From assembly GCA_013791905.1 (NCBI GenBank), contig VMSX01000010.1, forward strand, positions 1-64,000: 64,000 nucleotides of DNA, written 5' to 3'. Positions 56,407-64,000 of the stretch are shown in pieces; position 1 is the stretch's first letter, and the number at the start of each line of letters is the position of its first letter. A model generated the notes under the pieces. That model made no database searches, was not told the origin of the DNA, and saw only the letters and a program-made list of their open reading frames with translations. Source of the stretch: Rhodocyclaceae bacterium (GTDB lineage: Bacteria > Pseudomonadota > Gammaproteobacteria > Burkholderiales > Rhodocyclaceae). A program made the position numbers and the translations under genes.

Positions 56407-57245
56407 TACCAGACTTCCCAAACCGGCGTCAGATCGGGGGGCAACTGTGCCATGCGCCCAAGGTCGATATAGCTTTCCCCCGGCCCATGAAAATCCGAGG
56501 CACGCGAGGCGACAAATCCAAACTCACGGGCAATGCCGGCAAATTCGCGCACCTCGGCCTCGGTGTGGGAACCGGAAATCACCTCGATACCCTGCCCGCC
56601 AAGTTCCTTGAAAGCCACAAACAGTTCGCGCCGTTCAGTCGGAGTCAATCGGTAACGCGCGGGATGGGCAATCACCGCCACCCCGCCGGCCATCCTGATC
56701 CAGTCCAGCGCGTCTGTTAACTCCGCCCATGAATGGCTGACATAGCCGGGCTTGCCTTTCGCGAGCCAGTGCTCGAACACGGTTTTGATATCGCGCGCAA
56801 ACCCACGTTCAACAATGTAGCGGGCAAAATGCGAACGCGAAATCAGTGCCGGGTTATTGACATACTTGAGCGCACCGGCATAGGCATCAGCGATACCTAC
56901 CTTCGCCAGTTCGGCAGCCATCCGTTCGGCTCTGGCATCACGCCCGCTGCGCACCCGGGCCAGGCCGGCGACCAGGTCGGGGTGATGCTCATCAAAATTG
57001 AGGCCGACAATATGCACAGTCTGGTCGTCACCCCAGGACACCGATATTTCCGTGCCGGTCACGAAGCGGATACCCACTGCTTCGGCAATTTGTCGCGCCT
57101 CATCCAGACCGGAAACTTCGTCATGGTCGGTCAGCGCCAGCAGGTCGACGCGGTTCGCCTTGGCCCGTTCCACCAGCGCGGCGGGCGACAGCAAGCCGTC
57201 GGACACGTTCGAATGGCAATGCAGGTCGGCGTTCAGGGGTTTCAT
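56406..57245 (-). CDS. PHP-domain phosphatase (RNase AM / 3',5'-nucleoside bisphosphate phosphatase)
   Basis: The 279-residue protein has PHP motifs: ADLHCHSNVSDG (7-18), LALTDHDEVSG, IAHPARYR and ASDFHGPG, matching the YciV group. Such enzymes dephosphorylate pAp and trim 5' ends of rRNA precursors. It sits next to the YciO-type gene, a pairing frequent in proteobacteria. Start is 22 nt from the galU stop. Confidence 0.88.
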   Translation of the reverse strand: MKPLNADLHCHSNVSDGLLSPAALVERAKANRVDLLALTDHDEVSGLDEARQIAEAVGIRFVTGTEISVSWGDDQTVHIVGLNFDEHHPDLVAGLARVRSGRDARAERMAAELAKVGIADAYAGALKYVNNPALISRSHFARYIVERGFARDIKTVFEHWLAKGKPGYVSHSWAELTDALDWIRMAGGVAVIAHPARYRLTPTERRELFVAFKELGGQGIEVISGSHTEAEVREFAGIAREFGFVASRASDFHGPGESYIDLGRMAQLPPDLTPVWEVW

Positions 57246-57267
57246 GGGTTATTGGCCAAGGCGGGGG

Positions 57268-61405
<4,138 letters not shown>

Positions 61406-61459
61406 TTCACCTCCGCCAATCCAATGCAGTCCCGCTGCCGGAACGCTGCTCGCCCAAGG

Positions 61460-64000
61460 TCATCCCCTTCCCCAAGCAGGGACCTGAGGTGAGGGAAGCA
61501 TTTCTTCCGTCATGCGCAATGCCTCTTCAATATCGACAGCCACCACGCGCGACACGCCTTGCTCCTGCATGGTGACACCAATCAACTGTTGCGCCATTTC
61601 CATGGTGATCTTGTTGTGCGTGATAAAGACGAACTGGGTATTGCGCGACATGCGCTTGACCATCTCGCAAAAACGCACGGTATTCGAATCGTCGAGGGGC
61701 GCATCCACCTCGTCGAGCATGCAGAATGGCGCCGGGTTCAACTGGAACAATGCAAACACCAGCGCGATGGCCGTCAGCGCCTTCTCACCACCCGACAACA
61801 GGTGGATGGTCGAATTGCGCTTGCCCGGCGGCTGCGCCATGATCTGGATGCCGGCATCGAGGATTTCCTCGCCGGTCAGGATCAGTCTGGCCTCGCCACC
61901 GCCGAACAGTTCCGGGAACAAGGTGCCGAAATGGCGGTTGACCGTTTCGTAGGTCTCCTGCAACTGCTCGCGGGTTTCCCGGTCGATGCGGCGGATGGCG
62001 TCTTCCAGCGTACCAATCGCGGTAGCGAGGTCCGCCGACTGTTCGTCGAGGTAGCCCTTGCGCTCGCGGGAGCTGGCCAGCTCTTCGAGCGCCGCCAGGT
62101 TCACCGGGCCCAGCACTTCGATCTCGGCGGCGATCCGTGCGATATCGCCCTGCAGGGCGCTGTCTCGCAGGCCCGGCGTCAGCTCGGCAGCCAGCGCGGC
62201 CTCGTCCTCCGGGCTGACCACGTGCGCCTCGGCGAGGCGTTCCTGATATTGCTCGACGTTCAACTGCGCGGCCTGCTGCTTGAGCTTCAGTTCGTTGATC
62301 TTGTCGCGCGCCGGCTGCAAGCCCTGTTCAAGTTTGAGCCGTTCCTCATCCACCATGCGCAACTGACTGGCAGCACCTTCCAGCGCATTGCGCCGTTCCG
62401 CCAGCGCCGACTCTTGCACGCCGCGCTGTGCCAGTGCCGCCTGCAACTGCTCCTGGATCACCGCATCGCTGATGGCCGCCAGATCCTGTTGGGTGACGGC
62501 GCGATCGCCAGCCGCCTGCTCCAGCTGTTTCTTGGCCGTTTCGGCAGCACGCGCATTGTCGGCCAGCTTGGAGTGACATTCCTTCTCGGAAAATCCAGCT
62601 TCCTGCGCTTCGCGAGCCAGTTGATGTTCCAGCGCACGCACTTCGCGCATTGCGGTGTCGCGCTGGCGTTGCAGTTCCAGCGCTTCTTCCATGCGTGCAC
62701 GGGCTGCAGCCAGCGCCTCACGACACTTGACCGCCTCGTCCTCGGCGCCAGCGAAAGCCGCTTTTTCCTCTGCCTCGACCCGCACGATCTCGGCAAGGTC
62801 ACGGCCAAGCTGGCCGGCACGTTCGTCGTGGCGGGATTGGGCCTGCGTGAGCTTGAGCGCCTCGACCTGTGCCGCATGCAGACGCTGTTGCGCTTCCTGC
62901 AGCACGCGCCGCGTCTCGGACAGGATTTGCTGACCGCTGGCAACCGATCGCTCGGCCTCCGTCTGCGTCTCGCGCGCCAGCATCTCGGCCTCTTCCAAGG
63001 CAGCGATCTGCCCGGCCAGCGCATCGATCTCGCGCTGGCGTTCAATCACGCCATGGGTGCGCACATCGGGTGAATAGAGCGTCAAACCGCAGGGTGTCGC
63101 CACATGGCCGGCGCGGCTCACGCGCCAGCCCTCATTGGCCAACATTCCCGCAGTCAACGCTGCATCGCTATCGACCACCCGCACATCGCCGAGCCATTCG
63201 TCGAGCACCACCACCCACTGCGAATTGAGACAGCGCACATGAGCGCGCAGGCTGTCGGCAGGAATGACGGCAGCAGCATCTTCGCGACACAGGGCCAGTG
63301 CCATGGTGGCGGGCGGCGGCGCGGCAAGCGCTCGCTGCAGAGTATCGGTATCGCCCGGCACGGCCATCAGTCGCTCGCGCAGTACGGCCTCGACCGCGGT
63401 TTCCCAGCCCGGATCGACCTGGATCGCGCGCCAGAGCGGCTGGGCATCGGCCAGCCCCATATCTTTCAACCAGCCGGACAGATCGCCGCCCTGCCCCACG
63501 CTCTGCTGCAACTGGGCGAGGGCATCGTGACGCGCGCGCGCTGTCGTGACATCGCGGTGCGCGGCCTGCATGGCCTCGCGGGCGCTGCGCAATGCAGCTT
63601 CCAGCGTCGGTTGCCTGAGTTGCAGGGCGGCAAGGCCTTCCTGCGCCATTTCAAGCGCAATTTCGGCCTGCGCTGCTCCCTCCTGCGCGGTCGCCAGCAG
63701 CACCGGATCGGGCGCAGCCAGACCGGCACTCTCGGCATCCAGTCGCTGACGACGCTGACCCAGATTGTCGAGCGCCCGCACGGCATGGCCGCGATCGGCT
63801 TCTGCCAGACGCAGGCCCTGTTCGGCGGCATTCAGAGCCTTGCGGCTTTCGGCAGCCTGGATTTCAGCTGCCTTGACGGCATCTTCAGCCTCGGGCAGAC
63901 GCTGGGCAGCTTCTTCATGGCGGGCCGCGGCCGTGGCGGCACGCTCGCGGGAATTTTCGAGCAGCGAGCGCCAGCGAAAATCTTCTTCTTCGACGCGCCG
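61460..64000 (-). CDS. smc: chromosome segregation protein SMC, C-terminal part (cut by window edge)
   Basis: The frame is open to the window end and gives the last 846 residues of about 1170. It holds the end of the first coiled coil, the hinge ([35 protein letters not shown]), the return coiled coil, and the C-terminal ATPase lobe with [40 protein letters not shown]. It forms condensin with ScpA and ScpB, both encoded in this window. A family A-like stretch lies at 62391-62414. Confidence 0.94.
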   Translation of the reverse strand, partial: RRVEEEDFRWRSLLENSRERAATAAARHEEAAQRLPEAEDAVKAAEIQAAESRKALNAAEQGLRLAEADRGHAVRALDNLGQRRQRLDAESAGLAAPDPVLLATAQEGAAQAEIALEMAQEGLAALQLRQPTLEAALRSAREAMQAAHRDVTTARARHDALAQLQQSVGQGGDLSGWLKDMGLADAQPLWRAIQVDPGWETAVEAVLRERLMAVPGDTDTLQRALAAPPPATMALALCREDAAAVIPADSLRAHVRCLNSQWVVVLDEWLGDVRVVDSDAALTAGMLANEGWRVSRAGHVATPCGLTLYSPDVRTHGVIERQREIDALAGQIAALEEAEMLARETQTEAERSVASGQQILSETRRVLQEAQQRLHAAQVEALKLTQAQSRHDERAGQLGRDLAEIVRVEAEEKAAFAGAEDEAVKCREALAAARARMEEALELQRQRDTAMREVRALEHQLAREAQEAGFSEKECHSKLADNARAAETAKKQLEQAAGDRAVTQQDLAAISDAVIQEQLQAALAQRGVQESALAERRNALEGAASQLRMVDEERLKLEQGLQPARDKINELKLKQQAAQLNVEQYQERLAEAHVVSPEDEAALAAELTPGLRDSALQGDIARIAAEIEVLGPVNLAALEELASSRERKGYLDEQSADLATAIGTLEDAIRRIDRETREQLQETYETVNRHFGTLFPELFGGGEARLILTGEEILDAGIQIMAQPPGKRNSTIHLLSGGEKALTAIALVFALFQLNPAPFCMLDEVDAPLDDSNTVRFCEMVKRMSRNTQFVFITHNKITMEMAQQLIGVTMQEQGVSRVVAVDIEEALRMTEEMLPSPQVPAWGRG
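62391..62414 (-). repeat. family A-like sequence inside smc, two mismatches
   Basis: The stretch is read as ESALAERRN in the coiled coil, a third reading frame compared with rsxC and ligA. It keeps heptad character, so it may be an insertion that fits or a chance match. Confidence 0.45.

Overview
The window looks like a chromosomal segment of a high-GC betaproteobacterium, probably a Rhodocyclales-type organism. The basis is the gene order rimP-nusA-infB-rbfA-truB-rpsO-pnp, an rnf/rsx operon followed by nth and a DUF1841 gene, a STAS-fused MlaE transport operon, and an intergenic repeat family I associate from memory with Rhodocyclaceae. The order-level placement is an inference. No tRNA, rRNA or CRISPR array was seen, and no gene-free stretch is longer than about 270 bases.

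Layout. 1-0.1 kb: 3' end of an IS5-type transposase. 0.3-2.0 kb: tandem TusA-like protein, a methyltransferase and a DUF2249 protein, two of them with FNR-like boxes upstream. 2.1-11.3 kb: a long minus-strand cluster. It holds tetR-hlyD-permease-ATPase (translationally coupled), an EF-hand protein, and a six-gene operon mipA / small membrane protein / HD-GYP phosphodiesterase / a 48-residue Gly-rich peptide / cytochrome c / patatin lipoprotein; the last four genes overlap by 4 nt each. 11.5-12.2 kb: two small plus-strand genes. 12.3-16.6 kb: an Mla-like lipid transport operon ending in an ECHDC3-like protein. 16.6-20.4 kb: divergent ppx and ppk. 20.7-27.2 kb: rsxABCDGE-nth-DUF1841. 27.4-30.8 kb: a binding-protein/GGDEF fusion coupled to a PilB-like ATPase. 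30.8-34.0 kb: a DNA glycosylase, htpG and greB. 34.1-35.3 kb: an MFS transporter. 35.5-37.9 kb: a kinase-HDOD-GAF fusion. 38.1-41.9 kb: alaS, a LysE exporter and dksA. 42.0-50.8 kb: pnp to rimP. 51.0-64.0 kb: rluB, scpB, scpA, thioesterase, trpS, a site-2 protease, a YciO-type protein, a PHP phosphatase, galU, ligA, zipA and the 3' part of smc.

The most unusual content is two dispersed sequence families. Family A is a 24-nt repeat with core GTCGGCGCTGGCGGGACGG. It has at least a dozen copies, both between genes and inside genes, where it is read in different frames (rsxC, ligA, scpA, the glycosylase C-terminus). Family B is a stem-loop with a nearly invariant 15-nt loop, TTGGGGCGGCCCGGC. Its 7-10 bp arms differ in every copy yet stay complementary, so the stem covaries. 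At four junctions between co-directional genes family B is part of an 80-100 nt module. That module begins with an ATG (MAPHA...) within 0-6 nt of the upstream stop codon. At three of the four its short reading frame stops on top of the downstream start codon, and the stem encloses the downstream ribosome binding site and, in two cases, the start codon. This suggests a mobile intercistronic module that preserves translational coupling.
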